Assembly (NCBI RefSeq): GCF_003994855.1
Contig: NZ_CP034142.1
Location: 4,409,319-4,473,318, forward strand
From: Marinobacter sp. NP-4(2019)
GTDB taxonomy: Bacteria; Pseudomonadota; Gammaproteobacteria; Pseudomonadales; Oleiphilaceae
DNA: 64,000 nucleotides
Reading direction: 5' to 3'
In this document: positions 13,504-23,060 of the stretch, piece after piece
Layout: each line of letters begins with the position of its first letter
How positions within the stretch are numbered: position 1 is the first letter of the stretch
Notes under the pieces: model-generated
What the model was told of the DNA's origin: nothing
The model's database searches: none
The model's input: only the letters and a program-made list of their open reading frames with translations
Program-made: the position numbers and the translations under genes

Positions 13504-14226
13504 ATGCAAAAACCGGATTCGCTGAAAGCCCTGGCACTGGGTACCGCATTACTGCTCGCCGGCGGGAGTGCCGCTGCGGACAACACCGTCAGGCCATTCT
13601 CACAAATGAGCAACCTGGACGATGGCTGGGAGCCGCTGGAATTCCCCAAGATCGATCGCCACACGTCCTACCGTCTGGTTGAGGAAGACGGCACCCAGGT
13701 GATCGAAGCGCAAACCAGCAACAGCGCCTCGGGCCTGATCGCCCGCCTGGATATCGACCCCGGGGATTCGCTGACGTTGAAATGGCGATGGAAGGTGTCC
13801 AACACCTTTGAAAAAGGCGATGCCCGCCGGAAGTCCGGGGACGACTACCCCGCCCGCATCTACGTGGCGTTCGAGTTTGAACCGGACAAGGCCGGCTGGT
13901 TCGAGCGCGCCAAGCGCAAGACCGTGGAGGCCCTGTTTGGCGAAGAGCTACCGGGCAATGCCATCAACTACATCTGGGCTAACCGGTTGGCCACGGGGGA
14001 AACCGTGGCCAACCCCTATGCGGAAGAGACCATGATGATCGCGGTCACCTCCGGTGAGGACAAGGCCGGCGAGTGGGTCACCGTGGAAAGGGATATCGTG
14101 GCGGATTACCGCACAGCGTTTGGGGATGATCCCCCGCGCCTGCGGGGCGTGGCGATCATGTCGGACTCCGACAACACCGGGGAATCGGCCATCGCCTGGT
14201 ACGGCGACCTGGAGTTGCACCGATAA
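13504..14226 (+). CDS. DUF3047 domain protein, exported
   Basis: 240 residues from ATG at 13,504 (MQKPDSLKALALGTALLLAGGSAAA is a clear signal peptide, cleaved after AAA or nearby). A longer in-frame open reading to the left crosses the riboswitch and is rejected. The mature part, with LKWRWKVS..., GDDYPARIYVAFEF and ...NAINYIWA, matches the DUF3047 family of periplasmic or outer-membrane-associated beta proteins of unknown function. Divergent from nrdA and convergent with the solute-binding protein gene, with a 1-bp gap. Confidence 0.8.
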   Translation: MQKPDSLKALALGTALLLAGGSAAADNTVRPFSQMSNLDDGWEPLEFPKIDRHTSYRLVEEDGTQVIEAQTSNSASGLIARLDIDPGDSLTLKWRWKVSNTFEKGDARRKSGDDYPARIYVAFEFEPDKAGWFERAKRKTVEALFGEELPGNAINYIWANRLATGETVANPYAEETMMIAVTSGEDKAGEWVTVERDIVADYRTAFGDDPPRLRGVAIMSDSDNTGESAIAWYGDLELHR

Positions 14227-14227
14227 G

Positions 14228-15058
14228 TCATTGTAAAAGGTCTTCGGGGAAACCGGGAATAAAGGACCCGGTATCCGGCATTCGCGCTGGGGGTACTTCG
14301 CCCCGTTCCACCAGCCGCAGATAGGCATCATCGAACGCCTCGCGCAGGATGCTGGCCTTCGGATTGGCGAGTGAAAAGAGCCAGGCGCCGTTGCGGGTGC
14401 GAACCTCCGACTCCCTCATCAACCGGTCCGAGGGCTCGGTCAGTATCTCGAGCACAGGCTGTCGATAGTCGAGCAGGTAGTCTCCCCGCTTCCGTTTCAG
14501 CATATCGATGCCGGAACGGTGGTTGGGCGCTTCGGTGATACGAATATCTTCGTAGGATTGCAGTCTCTCGAGCAAGCCACCGTAGGTATAGCCACCGATA
14601 ACAATCAACATCTTGCCTCTGAGGTCATCGAGGTGAGTCAGTGGAGGTGTGCCGACAACATACCATGCGCTCAGTTGCACGGGGACCGGGCTTACCCAGC
14701 TTTCCAGGACATCGTCCTTGAGCGACGGGATGCCGGTCAGCCCTGGCCAGACATCAATCATGCCGCTTTTCAGGTACAGATAGATGCGCCCTACCGGTAA
14801 GTAGACAAAATCCGGCGTGTAACCCGCTTCCTCCGCCACCTTGCGGGTCAGTTCGATAAACAGTCCGGCGGCTTCGCCATCGGCATTCTGGTACTCGATG
14901 GGCGGGAATTCGGCGTAGGCGACCTTCAACACGGGCCGGCCGTCATTCGCCCAGGCAAATCCAGCCATCATCAGGGCCGCTGCCACCAACACGGCGACCA
15001 TGCCCCTCCCCATGACTAACCGGCACCACTGTCTGCCCATAGAGATCATCTTTTTCAA
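14228..15058 (-). CDS. Periplasmic solute-binding protein, family 3 type
   Basis: About 276 residues from TTG at 15,056-15,058 behind GGGAAG; ATG codons at 15,049 or 15,040 are alternatives. A basic N-terminus and hydrophobic stretch ending GFAWAND form a signal peptide. The mature protein has the bacterial extracellular solute-binding family 3 pattern (LKVAYAEFPPIEYQNADGEAAGLFIELTRKVAEEAGY). No permease or ATPase genes accompany it, so it may be an orphan receptor or sensor-like binding protein rather than part of an ABC importer. Ligand unknown. Confidence 0.75.
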   Translation of the reverse strand: MKKMISMGRQWCRLVMGRGMVAVLVAAALMMAGFAWANDGRPVLKVAYAEFPPIEYQNADGEAAGLFIELTRKVAEEAGYTPDFVYLPVGRIYLYLKSGMIDVWPGLTGIPSLKDDVLESWVSPVPVQLSAWYVVGTPPLTHLDDLRGKMLIVIGGYTYGGLLERLQSYEDIRITEAPNHRSGIDMLKRKRGDYLLDYRQPVLEILTEPSDRLMRESEVRTRNGAWLFSLANPKASILREAFDDAYLRLVERGEVPPARMPDTGSFIPGFPEDLLQ

Positions 15059-15121
15059 GGTGACTTCCCTAAATGTTAACAGACCCGGCCGGTTATGCAC
15101 GAAAGCCGATAGGCCCGCGCC

Positions 15122-15973
15122 CTAGCGCAGGATCACCAGGGGCTTTTCAGCAGTTTTCAGCATATTGGTCGTGGTGCTGCCCACCAGGAACTGGCGGATG
15201 CGGGAATGGCCATAGGCACCCATCACCAGCAGGTCAATGCCATGCTCTTCCTGGTAGGCGTGCAGGGTTTTCTCGACATCGCCGGCACGGATGGCCAGGT
15301 GTACCTCGCAGCCCAGATCCGCCAGCATGCGCTCGGCTTTTTTCAGCTGTTCCCAGCGGTCATTGGTGTCCGGACCAATCATCACCAGGTGCAGGGGGAA
15401 GCCCTTAAACACCGGGCTGTTGGCCAGCAGTTCGACGCCCTTGAACGCGGTCGCGGAGCCATCGAACGCCAGCATGGCGCTGCGGGGTTCGGCGTAGTCG
15501 TCCGGCACCAGCATGATCGGGCGATGCACGCTGCGGATCACGGTTTCCAGCTGGCTGCCGATGTGTACGTCCCGGTCGGTGCTGGTTTCACCGTGCAGCC
15601 CCATCACCAGCAGGCGGGTTTCGTTTTCAATGGCCAGCAGGGAGTCGGTCAGATCACCGTGGCGCTGACGCTTGATCACATCCTCAACACCGCGGGATTT
15701 CACCCGTTCCTCGGCGGCGTTGAGCATGTGGTGGCCCTGCTCCAAGGCCAGCTTGCTGCGCTTCTGATCCAGTTCCGCCAGCTCTTCCATCAGGTGCTCC
15801 CGGCTACCCAGGCCGATACTACCCGCCATATCAGTTTCCGCCGGATAACGCTCCTCATTCAGCACATGAAACAGCGTCAGCGGGGCTTCCATGCGCTGGC
15901 TGGCCCACGCCGCGTAGTCACACACGGCCAATGCCGCCCTGGAACCATCAATACATCCTACGATCCGGGTCAT
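15122..15973 (-). CDS. Universal stress protein, tandem UspA domains
   Basis: 283 residues from ATG at 15,971-15,973, chosen for GAGG five bases upstream. An in-frame ATG at 16,057 overlapping the transporter stop would add a 28-residue low-complexity tail. Two UspA repeats: the first starts MTRIVGCIDGSRAAL, and the second ends LLVMGAYGHSRIRQFLVGSTTTNMLKTAEKPLVIL with the G-2x-G-9x-G-(S/T) ATP-binding pattern. The first domain's equivalent motif is also present (LLVMGLHGETSTDRDVHIGS). Linked to the SulP and NhaB genes, so probably co-expressed under ion or pH stress. Confidence 0.85.
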   Translation of the reverse strand: MTRIVGCIDGSRAALAVCDYAAWASQRMEAPLTLFHVLNEERYPAETDMAGSIGLGSREHLMEELAELDQKRSKLALEQGHHMLNAAEERVKSRGVEDVIKRQRHGDLTDSLLAIENETRLLVMGLHGETSTDRDVHIGSQLETVIRSVHRPIMLVPDDYAEPRSAMLAFDGSATAFKGVELLANSPVFKGFPLHLVMIGPDTNDRWEQLKKAERMLADLGCEVHLAIRAGDVEKTLHAYQEEHGIDLLVMGAYGHSRIRQFLVGSTTTNMLKTAEKPLVILR

Positions 15974-16058
15974 CGCTACCTCGCTGCCTTGGTTCGGGTT
16001 CTTGTTGTCATTGTGCGGGTTTGCATCAGCGCCGCCTTGAGCATAATCAGTAGTCATA

Positions 16059-17546
16059 TCAGTGCCCCATCAGCTGGTCAACTGCATCCGGCTTGTCGTG
16101 CACGCCGAAACGGTCAACGATGGTGGCGCTGGCTTCGTTGAGGCCGATAACCTCGACATCCGCCCCTTCACGCCGGAATTTGATGACCACTTTGTCGAGG
16201 GCACCCACGGCGGTAATGTCCCAGAAGTGAGCACGGCTGAGGTCGATCACCACCTTGTCCAGGGCTTCCTTGAAATCAAACGAGGCGGTGAACTTCTCGG
16301 ACGAACTGAAGAAAACCTGGCCAACAACACGATAGGTGCGGGTTTCCCTGGCCTCATCCAGTTCCGAGTCGACGATCATGAAGTGGCCAATCTTGTTGGC
16401 AAAGAACAGCGCCGCCAGCAGCACGCCGGCCAGCACCCCGAACGCCAGGTTGTGGGTGGCGACCACGACAATCACCGTCACCACCATCACGATGTTGGTG
16501 GACAACGGATGTTCCTTCAGATTGCGGATGGAATCCCAGGAGAAGGTACCGATGGACACCATGATCATCACTGCCACCAGCGCCGCCATGGGGATCTGCA
16601 CCAGCCAGGCATCCAGTACCAGCACCATCACCAGCAGGAAGACACCGGCCGTCAGCGTGGACAGGCGCGTACGGCCGCCAGACTTGATGTTGATGATGGA
16701 CTGACCAATCATCGCGCAGCCGGCCATCCCGCCGAGCAGTCCGGAACCGATGTTGGCAATGCCCTGGCCCTTACACTCGCGGTTGCGGTCACTGGTGGTA
16801 TCGGTGAGATCGTCCACGATGGTGGCGGTCATCATCGATTCCAGCAGACCGACCACCGCCAGCGCCACGGAATACGGCAGGATGATCATCAGGGTGTCCA
16901 GGTTCAGAGGCACATCCGGCCACAGGAAGATCGGCAGGGTGTCCGGCAGCTCACCCATATCCCCCACCGTGCGGATATCCAGGTTCAGGAACATCGCCAC
17001 GGCGGTCAGACCGACAATACAGATCAGCGGGGACGGCAGGATCTTGCCCACCACCGGGATCAGCGGGAACAGGTAGATGATGCACAGACCGGCGGCGGTC
17101 ATGGCGTAGACGTGCCAGGTGACGTTGGTCAGTTCCGGCAGCTGGGCCATGAAAATCAGGATCGCCAGGGCGTTGACGAAACCGGTCACCACCGAGCGGG
17201 AGACAAAGCGCATCAGCCCGCCCAGCTTCAGGTAGCCGGCGCCGATCTGCAGTACACCGGTCAGCAAGGTCGCCGCCAGCAGGTACTCCAGGCCATGTTC
17301 TTTCACCAGCGTGACCATCAGCAGCGCCATGGCGCCGGTGGCGGCGGAGATCATGCCCGGGCGTCCGCCCACAAACGCGATGATCACCGCAATACAGAAG
17401 GAGGCGTACAGCCCGACCTTGGGGTCCACACCCGCAATGATGGAGAATGCGATGGCTTCGGGAATCAGCGCCAACGCCACCACGATGCCTGCCAGCAGGT
17501 CACCGCGAACATTGGAAAGCCAATTGTCTTTTATCGATTTGATCAT
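16059..17546 (-). CDS. SulP family anion transporter with STAS domain (bicarbonate-type)
   Basis: 495 residues: about 10-12 membrane segments in residues 15-390, then a cytoplasmic STAS domain (about 400-490). The SulP signature region is seen in NWLSNVRGDLLAGIVVALALIPEAIAFSIIAGVDPKVGLYAS and in GLLGGMAGCAMIGQSIINIKSGGRTRLST. Short SulP proteins next to NhaB in marine bacteria are usually thought to be sodium-dependent bicarbonate transporters (BicA-like), which would couple with the neighbouring Na+/H+ antiporter. Sulfate transport is not excluded. The stop is two bases from a possible start of the stress protein. Confidence 0.85.
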   Translation of the reverse strand: MIKSIKDNWLSNVRGDLLAGIVVALALIPEAIAFSIIAGVDPKVGLYASFCIAVIIAFVGGRPGMISAATGAMALLMVTLVKEHGLEYLLAATLLTGVLQIGAGYLKLGGLMRFVSRSVVTGFVNALAILIFMAQLPELTNVTWHVYAMTAAGLCIIYLFPLIPVVGKILPSPLICIVGLTAVAMFLNLDIRTVGDMGELPDTLPIFLWPDVPLNLDTLMIILPYSVALAVVGLLESMMTATIVDDLTDTTSDRNRECKGQGIANIGSGLLGGMAGCAMIGQSIINIKSGGRTRLSTLTAGVFLLVMVLVLDAWLVQIPMAALVAVMIMVSIGTFSWDSIRNLKEHPLSTNIVMVVTVIVVVATHNLAFGVLAGVLLAALFFANKIGHFMIVDSELDEARETRTYRVVGQVFFSSSEKFTASFDFKEALDKVVIDLSRAHFWDITAVGALDKVVIKFRREGADVEVIGLNEASATIVDRFGVHDKPDAVDQLMGH

Positions 17547-17631
17547 AAATGTTTCCGGTTAATTCATAACGGCAGAACGACGGCATCCCCGCCCGACACA
17601 AAGCCGAGCGGGGAGTATAAAGCCGCAATGT

Positions 17632-19137
17632 TCAGATGTGATTAATGACCATGTACAGGCCGACGGCGCCCATCACTATCATGTAGGGGAACGCCATCAC
17701 CACCATCCGGCCGTAGGAAAGCCGCACCAATGGTGAAATGGCGGAAGTCAGCAGGAACAGGAACGCGGCCTGTCCGTTGGGGGTTGCCACACTCGGCAGG
17801 TTGGTGCCGGTGTTGATGGCAATGGCCAGGGTCTGGAAGTGGTCGTAGCTGATGCTGCCAGCATCCAGTGCCTGCTTGATCTCGCTGATATAGACGGTGG
17901 CAACGAACACGTTGTCACTGATCATTGAAAGCAGGCCGTTGGCGATAAAGAACATGCCCGGTTGCTGCTCCACCGGCAGCGACAGAACATACTCGATAAT
18001 GGGTTTGAACAGGTGCTGTTCGTGGATCACCGCCACGATGGCGAAGAACACCACCAGCAGTGAGGTGAACGGCAGGGATTCCTGGAATGCCTTGCCGATC
18101 TGGTGTTCGTCGGTGATGCCGGTGAACGAGGTGATCAGAATGATCACCAGCAGGCCGATCAGCCCCACCTCCGCCAGATGGAACGCGAGCCCCACCACCA
18201 GCACCAGCGCCGCAATGGCCTGAATCCACAACGCGGCCTGATCGGCCTTGGTGCGTTTATTACGCTCGTTGTCGGCAAACTCTTCCAGCACCCGGCGCAC
18301 CGGTTTTGGCAGACGACCGCCGTAACCGAACCAGCGCAGTTTCTCCAGCAGCCAGCAGGTGGTCAGGCCAGCGAACAACACGGGAATACTGACGGGCGCC
18401 ATGTGCATGAAGAAGTTGGCGAAATCCCAGCCCACCACCTTGGCAATCAACAGGTTCTGGGGCTCACCGACCATGGTGGCCACACCACCGAGGGCGGTAC
18501 CGATCGCCCCGTGCATCAACAGGCTGCGCAGGAACGCACGGAAGTTTTCCAGGTCTTCCCGGTGCAGTTCAATTACGTCGTCATCGCTGTTGGCGTTGTG
18601 ATCCTTGTGCTGGTAGCCCTTACCGGATGCCACCTTGTGGTACACCGAGAAAAAGCCCACCGCCACGCTGATAATCACCGCCGTGACCGTCAGCGCGTCC
18701 AGGAAGGCCGACAGCAATGCGGCAGCGCTGCAGAACAGCAACGACAGCGCCGACTTGGAGCGCACACCCACCAGAATCTGGGTGAAGGTCACCAGCAGCA
18801 ACTCTTTCATGAAGTAGATGCCGGCCACCATGAACATCAGCAGCAAGATCACGGGGAAGTTAGTAAGTACTTCCATATACACCGCGTCCGGCGTGGTGAG
18901 GCCGATCAGCAGGGCCTCCACCGCCAGCAGGCCACCCGGCAGCAGCGGGTAACATTTCAGCGCCATCGCCAGGGTAAAGATGAACTCACCGATCAGTAGC
19001 CAGCCGGTAACCCCGGGACCAAACACATACAACGAGATAGGGTTGAGGATCAGGAACAGCAGGATGATCTGCTTGTACCAGACCGGCGCCTTGCCAAGAA
19101 AGTTGTGGGTAAAACCTGAGATGACCGAAGTAGGCAT
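17632..19137 (-). CDS. nhaB: Na+/H+ antiporter NhaB
   Basis: 501 residues from ATG at 19,135-19,137; an in-frame start 16 codons earlier is less likely given the family length (~500-515). Multi-spanning membrane protein with the NhaB-type beginning FLGKAPVWYKQIILLFLILNPI and the motifs FLDALTVTAVIISVAVGFFSVYH and NTGTNLPSVATPNGQAAFLFLLTSAISPLVRLSYGRM. Exchanges Na+ for H+ to control sodium and pH. Upstream of the SulP gene by 85 bp in the same direction, consistent with a sodium-cycling unit. Confidence 0.92.
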   Translation of the reverse strand: MPTSVISGFTHNFLGKAPVWYKQIILLFLILNPISLYVFGPGVTGWLLIGEFIFTLAMALKCYPLLPGGLLAVEALLIGLTTPDAVYMEVLTNFPVILLLMFMVAGIYFMKELLLVTFTQILVGVRSKSALSLLFCSAAALLSAFLDALTVTAVIISVAVGFFSVYHKVASGKGYQHKDHNANSDDDVIELHREDLENFRAFLRSLLMHGAIGTALGGVATMVGEPQNLLIAKVVGWDFANFFMHMAPVSIPVLFAGLTTCWLLEKLRWFGYGGRLPKPVRRVLEEFADNERNKRTKADQAALWIQAIAALVLVVGLAFHLAEVGLIGLLVIILITSFTGITDEHQIGKAFQESLPFTSLLVVFFAIVAVIHEQHLFKPIIEYVLSLPVEQQPGMFFIANGLLSMISDNVFVATVYISEIKQALDAGSISYDHFQTLAIAINTGTNLPSVATPNGQAAFLFLLTSAISPLVRLSYGRMVVMAFPYMIVMGAVGLYMVINHI

Positions 19138-19393
19138 TACAAAATCTTCTGAGTGATCGGGCGATAACGATAATGCGACAGGCAAGCCGCATCTTCCTTG
19201 ATATTTGTGTACCGGTCAGTCACCCACAGGTGGTAAATATCCCCACCATTGGTCGTAGTTAACCAGCAGCACAGGTCAGCCGGATGCTAGGGCGGAGTGA
19301 TCGTCAGAAAGCGTTTGTCGAGGGCGGGCATGGAACAGGTTTCCGGGTGCGCGTGTTGTTTTAGGGGCGCGAATAGTACCAGAAAAATGAATT

Positions 19394-19426
19394 GAGGGTA
19401 ACCTGGGATTCTCCCCGGCCACCCTC
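19394..19426 (-). terminator. Possible terminator after gcdH
   Basis: Within the 307-bp gap between gcdH and nhaB, the minus strand can form GAGGGT...TACCCTC followed by AATTCATTTTTCT. The loop is long and the U-run interrupted, so the call is tentative. The rest of the gap (19,138-19,393) should hold the nhaB promoter, but no convincing -35/-10 pair was found. Confidence 0.4.
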
Positions 19427-19444
19427 GCCGTTCCCGGACCGCAA

Positions 19445-20626
19445 TCAGAAAAACGCCTGGATGCCGGTCTGAGCGCGACCCAGGATAAGCGCATGCACAT
19501 CGTGCGTGCCCTCATAGGTGTTGACCACCTCCAGGTTCACCAGATGGCGGGCCACACCGAATTCGTCACTGATGCCATTGCCCCCCAGCATGTCCCGGGC
19601 CAGACGGGCGATGTCCAGTGCCCTGCCGCAGGAATTACGCTTCATGATCGAGGTAATTTCCACTGCCGCCGTATCTTCATCCTTCATCCGTCCCAGACGC
19701 AGGCAGCCCTGCAGTGCCAGGGTGATGTCGGTCTGCATGTCCGCCAGCTTCTTCTGGATCAACTGGTTGGCGGCCAGCGGACGGCCAAACTGCTTGCGAT
19801 CCAGCACGTACTGACGGGCGGTATGCCAGCAATCTTCGGCGGCGCCCAGCGCGCCCCATGCAATACCGTAGCGGGCGGAATTCAGGCAGGTGAACGGGCC
19901 CTTGAGACCACTCACCTCCGGAAAGGCGTTTTCCTCCGGTACGAACACGCCGTCCATCACGATTTCACCGGTGATCGAGGCACGCAGGCCCACTTTGCCG
20001 TGAATGGCCGGGGCGCTCAGGCCTTCCCACCCCTTCTCCAGGACAAAGCCGCGAATCCGCCCCTCATCATCCTTGGCCCAGACCACAAAGACGTCGGCAA
20101 TGGGACTGTTGGTGATCCACATCTTGTTGCCGGACAGGCGATAACCACCGTCGACCTTGCGCGCGCGGGTTACCATGCCGCCAGGATCGGAGCCGTGGTC
20201 CGGCTCGGTCAGGCCGAAGCAGCCAATCCACTCTCCGCTGGCCAGTCGGGGCAGATATTTCTGCCGGGTTTCCTCGTTACCGAACTCGTAGATAGGCACC
20301 ATCACCAGGGACGACTGCACACTCATCATCGATCGGTAACCGGAATCGACCCGCTCCACTTCGCGTGCAATCAAGCCGTAACAGACGTTGTTAAGGCCAC
20401 TGCCGCCATATTCCGTGGGAATGGTGGCACCGAGCAGGCCGGTTTCTCCCATCTCCCGGAAGATGGCGGGATCGGTCTGCTCCTTGCGGAACGCTTCCAG
20501 CACCCGGGGTCTGAGCTTGTCCCGGGCAAACTGCCGGGCACTGTCGCGTACCATGCGCTCGTCCTCGGTCAGTTGCTGATCCAGCAACAGCGGATCTTCC
20601 CAGTTGAAACTTGCGGTGTTTGCCAT
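19445..20626 (-). CDS. gcdH: Glutaryl-CoA dehydrogenase
   Basis: 393 residues, acyl-CoA dehydrogenase fold. The C-terminal NTYEGTHDVHALILGRAQTG with its catalytic Glu, the substrate-binding FNWEDPLLLDQQLTEDERMVRDSARQFA start, and RSMMSVQSSLVM are characteristic of GcdH. It oxidises and decarboxylates glutaryl-CoA to crotonyl-CoA, passing electrons to ETF. Here it ends the leftward operon badK-pimC-pimD-gcdH, where glutaryl-CoA would be made by one round of beta-oxidation of pimeloyl-CoA. It could also serve lysine catabolism. Confidence 0.93.
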   Translation of the reverse strand: MANTASFNWEDPLLLDQQLTEDERMVRDSARQFARDKLRPRVLEAFRKEQTDPAIFREMGETGLLGATIPTEYGGSGLNNVCYGLIAREVERVDSGYRSMMSVQSSLVMVPIYEFGNEETRQKYLPRLASGEWIGCFGLTEPDHGSDPGGMVTRARKVDGGYRLSGNKMWITNSPIADVFVVWAKDDEGRIRGFVLEKGWEGLSAPAIHGKVGLRASITGEIVMDGVFVPEENAFPEVSGLKGPFTCLNSARYGIAWGALGAAEDCWHTARQYVLDRKQFGRPLAANQLIQKKLADMQTDITLALQGCLRLGRMKDEDTAAVEITSIMKRNSCGRALDIARLARDMLGGNGISDEFGVARHLVNLEVVNTYEGTHDVHALILGRAQTGIQAFF

Positions 20627-20675
20627 GATATCTACCTCTTCTCGTTACTCTTTGTCGTCAAGCCGCATCAATGCG

Positions 20676-21824
20676 TCAGTTGTGGTTGGCCCTGCCGGGA
20701 ACGTCCAGCAACGCCGAATAGTCTCCGAGGTGAAAATCATCGTCCCCGAACTGGTGGATCAGCATCACCAGGCGTTTGGCATGGTGAGCAAGCGCATACT
20801 CCCAGGTCATACCAATGCCGCCATGAAGCTGGATCGCCTGCTCGGCAATCATTTGTGACGCCCGGGCCGTGATGAACTTGGCCGCCGTGAGTTTGCGGCT
20901 ACGTTCCCCGGAATCCGGATCATCCGCGACGCAGGCAGCGAGAATGGTCATTGAAGTTGCCAGTTCCAGCTCGCCGCGAATGTCCGCCATGCGATGCTGT
21001 AACACCTGGAACCCGCCGATGGGGCCGCCGAACTGCTGGCGAGTCTTGAGATAGTCCAGGGTCAGCCGAAAAGCTTCTTCCATGCTGCCCAGGGCCTCGG
21101 CACATTGTGCCGCCATTGCCCTTCCGCGCTGGTAATGCAGTGCCGACAGGGCGCTTCCGGGATGTCCCAGCAAGTCATCAGCTTCTACGTAGATATCTTC
21201 CAGCAAAAGGTCACAGGCTTGGGGGCCATCGGCGCAGGGATAGCCGATGCGCGATACCCCTTCGGATTTGGGATCAAGGATAAACAGACTGACGCCCTCA
21301 GTGCCGTCAATATGAGCGGTCACCAACAGATATCGTGCCCGTTCGCCGCCAATGACCACGCGTTTGCGGCCGTTCAGGCGCCAGCCCCGCTCACAGGGCG
21401 TGGCACGGCACTCAATCCGATCGACGTGGTAATGACTGCCCGCCTCTTCGTCCGCCACCGCCAGACGGCAATCGCCAGCAGCCACGGCGGGCAAAATGCG
21501 CTGACACTGGTCGGGAGAACCCAGTTGCTGAACCAGGCCCGCGCCATAAATCTGCGAGTGCAGATACGATTCAAGGCATAAGCTCCGGCCGAGCTCCTTC
21601 ATCACCACCATGTTTTCCACACCGCTACCGCCAAAGCCATCGTAGGCCTGAGCAATAGGCACCGAGGTAATCCCGAGTTCCGACAGCTGACGCCAAAACT
21701 CCGGACTGTCACCGGTGTCGCTGCGGTAAAACGCTTCCCGTTGTTCGAACCCATAGGTATTACGCACCAGGCGCTGTACGGTATCCGAGAGCATTTGCTG
21801 CTCTTCGTTCAGATTGAAATCCAT
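20676..21824 (-). CDS. pimD: Acyl-CoA dehydrogenase, pimeloyl-CoA dehydrogenase small-subunit type
   Basis: 382 residues starting MDFNLNEEQQMLSDTVQRLVRNTYGFEQREAFYRSDTG, with GVENMVVMKELGRSLCLESYL, the pattern of PimD-like partners. The C-terminal IQLHGGIGMTWEYALAHHAKRL lacks the usual YEG catalytic Glu motif, as expected for the less active half of a heteromeric enzyme. Eight bases downstream of pimC, so a coupled pair forming one FAD enzyme that introduces the 2,3-double bond into pimeloyl-CoA. Assignment rests on pattern and context. Confidence 0.78.
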   Translation of the reverse strand: MDFNLNEEQQMLSDTVQRLVRNTYGFEQREAFYRSDTGDSPEFWRQLSELGITSVPIAQAYDGFGGSGVENMVVMKELGRSLCLESYLHSQIYGAGLVQQLGSPDQCQRILPAVAAGDCRLAVADEEAGSHYHVDRIECRATPCERGWRLNGRKRVVIGGERARYLLVTAHIDGTEGVSLFILDPKSEGVSRIGYPCADGPQACDLLLEDIYVEADDLLGHPGSALSALHYQRGRAMAAQCAEALGSMEEAFRLTLDYLKTRQQFGGPIGGFQVLQHRMADIRGELELATSMTILAACVADDPDSGERSRKLTAAKFITARASQMIAEQAIQLHGGIGMTWEYALAHHAKRLVMLIHQFGDDDFHLGDYSALLDVPGRANHN

Positions 21825-21832
21825 GGTGCCTC

Positions 21833-23029
21833 CTACAGTTCCAGAAGCCGTTTGGCGATGATGTTTTTCTGTATCTCGTTGGAGCCGCCGTAAATCGATA
21901 GCTTGCGCAAATTGAAGTACTGGCTGGCCGGCGCGGCGCTGTAATCACGGTAAAGCGGCTCGTCGTCAAAACCGGCGTTGAGTTCTTCCTCAAGGAACGG
22001 CAGGGCGTTGGGTCCCAGCGCCTTGCGTGCCAGGTCGCTGATGGCCTGGCGAATTTCCGAGCCCTGGATTTTCAGCAATGAACTTTCCGCACCAGGGACA
22101 CCACCGTCCCTGGTGGAGGCGAGGATTCTCAGGGTGCTCATTTCCACCGCCATCAGGCGCATTTCCACCTCGGCAATGCGGGCCCGGAACAGGGGTTCGT
22201 CAATCAACGGCCGGCCAGCCACCGTCTCGGCGCTCGCAATCTGCTTAAGGTGAACCAGCGCCGCTTTCGACAGCCCAATACCGGCCTGACCGGTACGCTC
22301 GTGGCTAAGCAGGTACTTGGCACAGGTCCAGCCTCGGTTTTCCTCCCCTATCAGGTTGCCTACCGGCACCCGCACGTTGTCGAAGAACACCTCGTTGACT
22401 TCGTGCTCGCCATCCAGGGTGATAATCGGTCGCACGGTGATGCCGGGGCTGTCCATATCGATCAGCAGGAAGGAGATGCCCTCCTGCTTCCTGGCGGAGG
22501 TATCGGTTCTCACCAGACAGAAGATCCGGTTGGCATGCTGCCCCAGGGTGGTCCAGGTTTTCTGACCATTGACCACGTAATGGTCGCCGTCCCGTTCGGC
22601 GCGTGTTTTCAGCCCGGCCAGATCGGAGCCAGCACCGGGTTCGGAATAGCCCTGACACCACCAGTCCTCGCCGGACAGAATGCGCGGCAGGTACCAGGAT
22701 TTCTGGGCTTCGCTGCCAAAACGAATGATGACTGGCGCCACCATGTTTACGCCAAAGGAGATGATTCGGGGCGCACCGAACGCCGCACACTCTTCCTCGA
22801 AAATGTGTTTTTGCACCACCGTCCAGCCGGTACCTCCATACGCTTCCGGCCAGTTGACTGCGTACCAGCCCCGACGGTTGAGAATCCGCTGCCAGTGCAG
22901 ATGATCTTCTTTCGTCAATCGCCGGCCCAGCCGGACCCTGCTGGCAATATCCGCCGGCAGGTTACTGGTCAGAAATGCCCTCACTTCGTCGCGAAAGGCC
23001 TGCTCCTCGGGAGTGAAATGAATATCCAT
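21833..23029 (-). CDS. pimC: Acyl-CoA dehydrogenase, pimeloyl-CoA dehydrogenase large-subunit type
   Basis: 398 residues from ATG at 23,027-23,029 (MDIHFTPEEQAFRDEVRAFL). The longer open frame upstream is not supported. Acyl-CoA dehydrogenase signatures GYSEPGAGSDLAGLKTRAERDGDHYVVNGQKTW and the C-terminal LSIYGGSNEIQKNIIAKRLL are present. The usual YEG at the latter site reads YGG, so the catalytic base must lie elsewhere or in the partner. Lies 31 bp after badK. Likely forms a heteromer with the following PimD. Confidence 0.78.
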   Translation of the reverse strand: MDIHFTPEEQAFRDEVRAFLTSNLPADIASRVRLGRRLTKEDHLHWQRILNRRGWYAVNWPEAYGGTGWTVVQKHIFEEECAAFGAPRIISFGVNMVAPVIIRFGSEAQKSWYLPRILSGEDWWCQGYSEPGAGSDLAGLKTRAERDGDHYVVNGQKTWTTLGQHANRIFCLVRTDTSARKQEGISFLLIDMDSPGITVRPIITLDGEHEVNEVFFDNVRVPVGNLIGEENRGWTCAKYLLSHERTGQAGIGLSKAALVHLKQIASAETVAGRPLIDEPLFRARIAEVEMRLMAVEMSTLRILASTRDGGVPGAESSLLKIQGSEIRQAISDLARKALGPNALPFLEEELNAGFDDEPLYRDYSAAPASQYFNLRKLSIYGGSNEIQKNIIAKRLLEL

Positions 23030-23060
23030 AACCTGTCCTCTGATCACTGAGCCATTACCG

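Noticed and set aside
16062..17645. 527-residue + strand open frame opposite the SulP gene
   Set aside because: Its sequence is dominated by His, Gln, Asp and Arg, typical of the complement of membrane-protein codons in a GC-rich genome.
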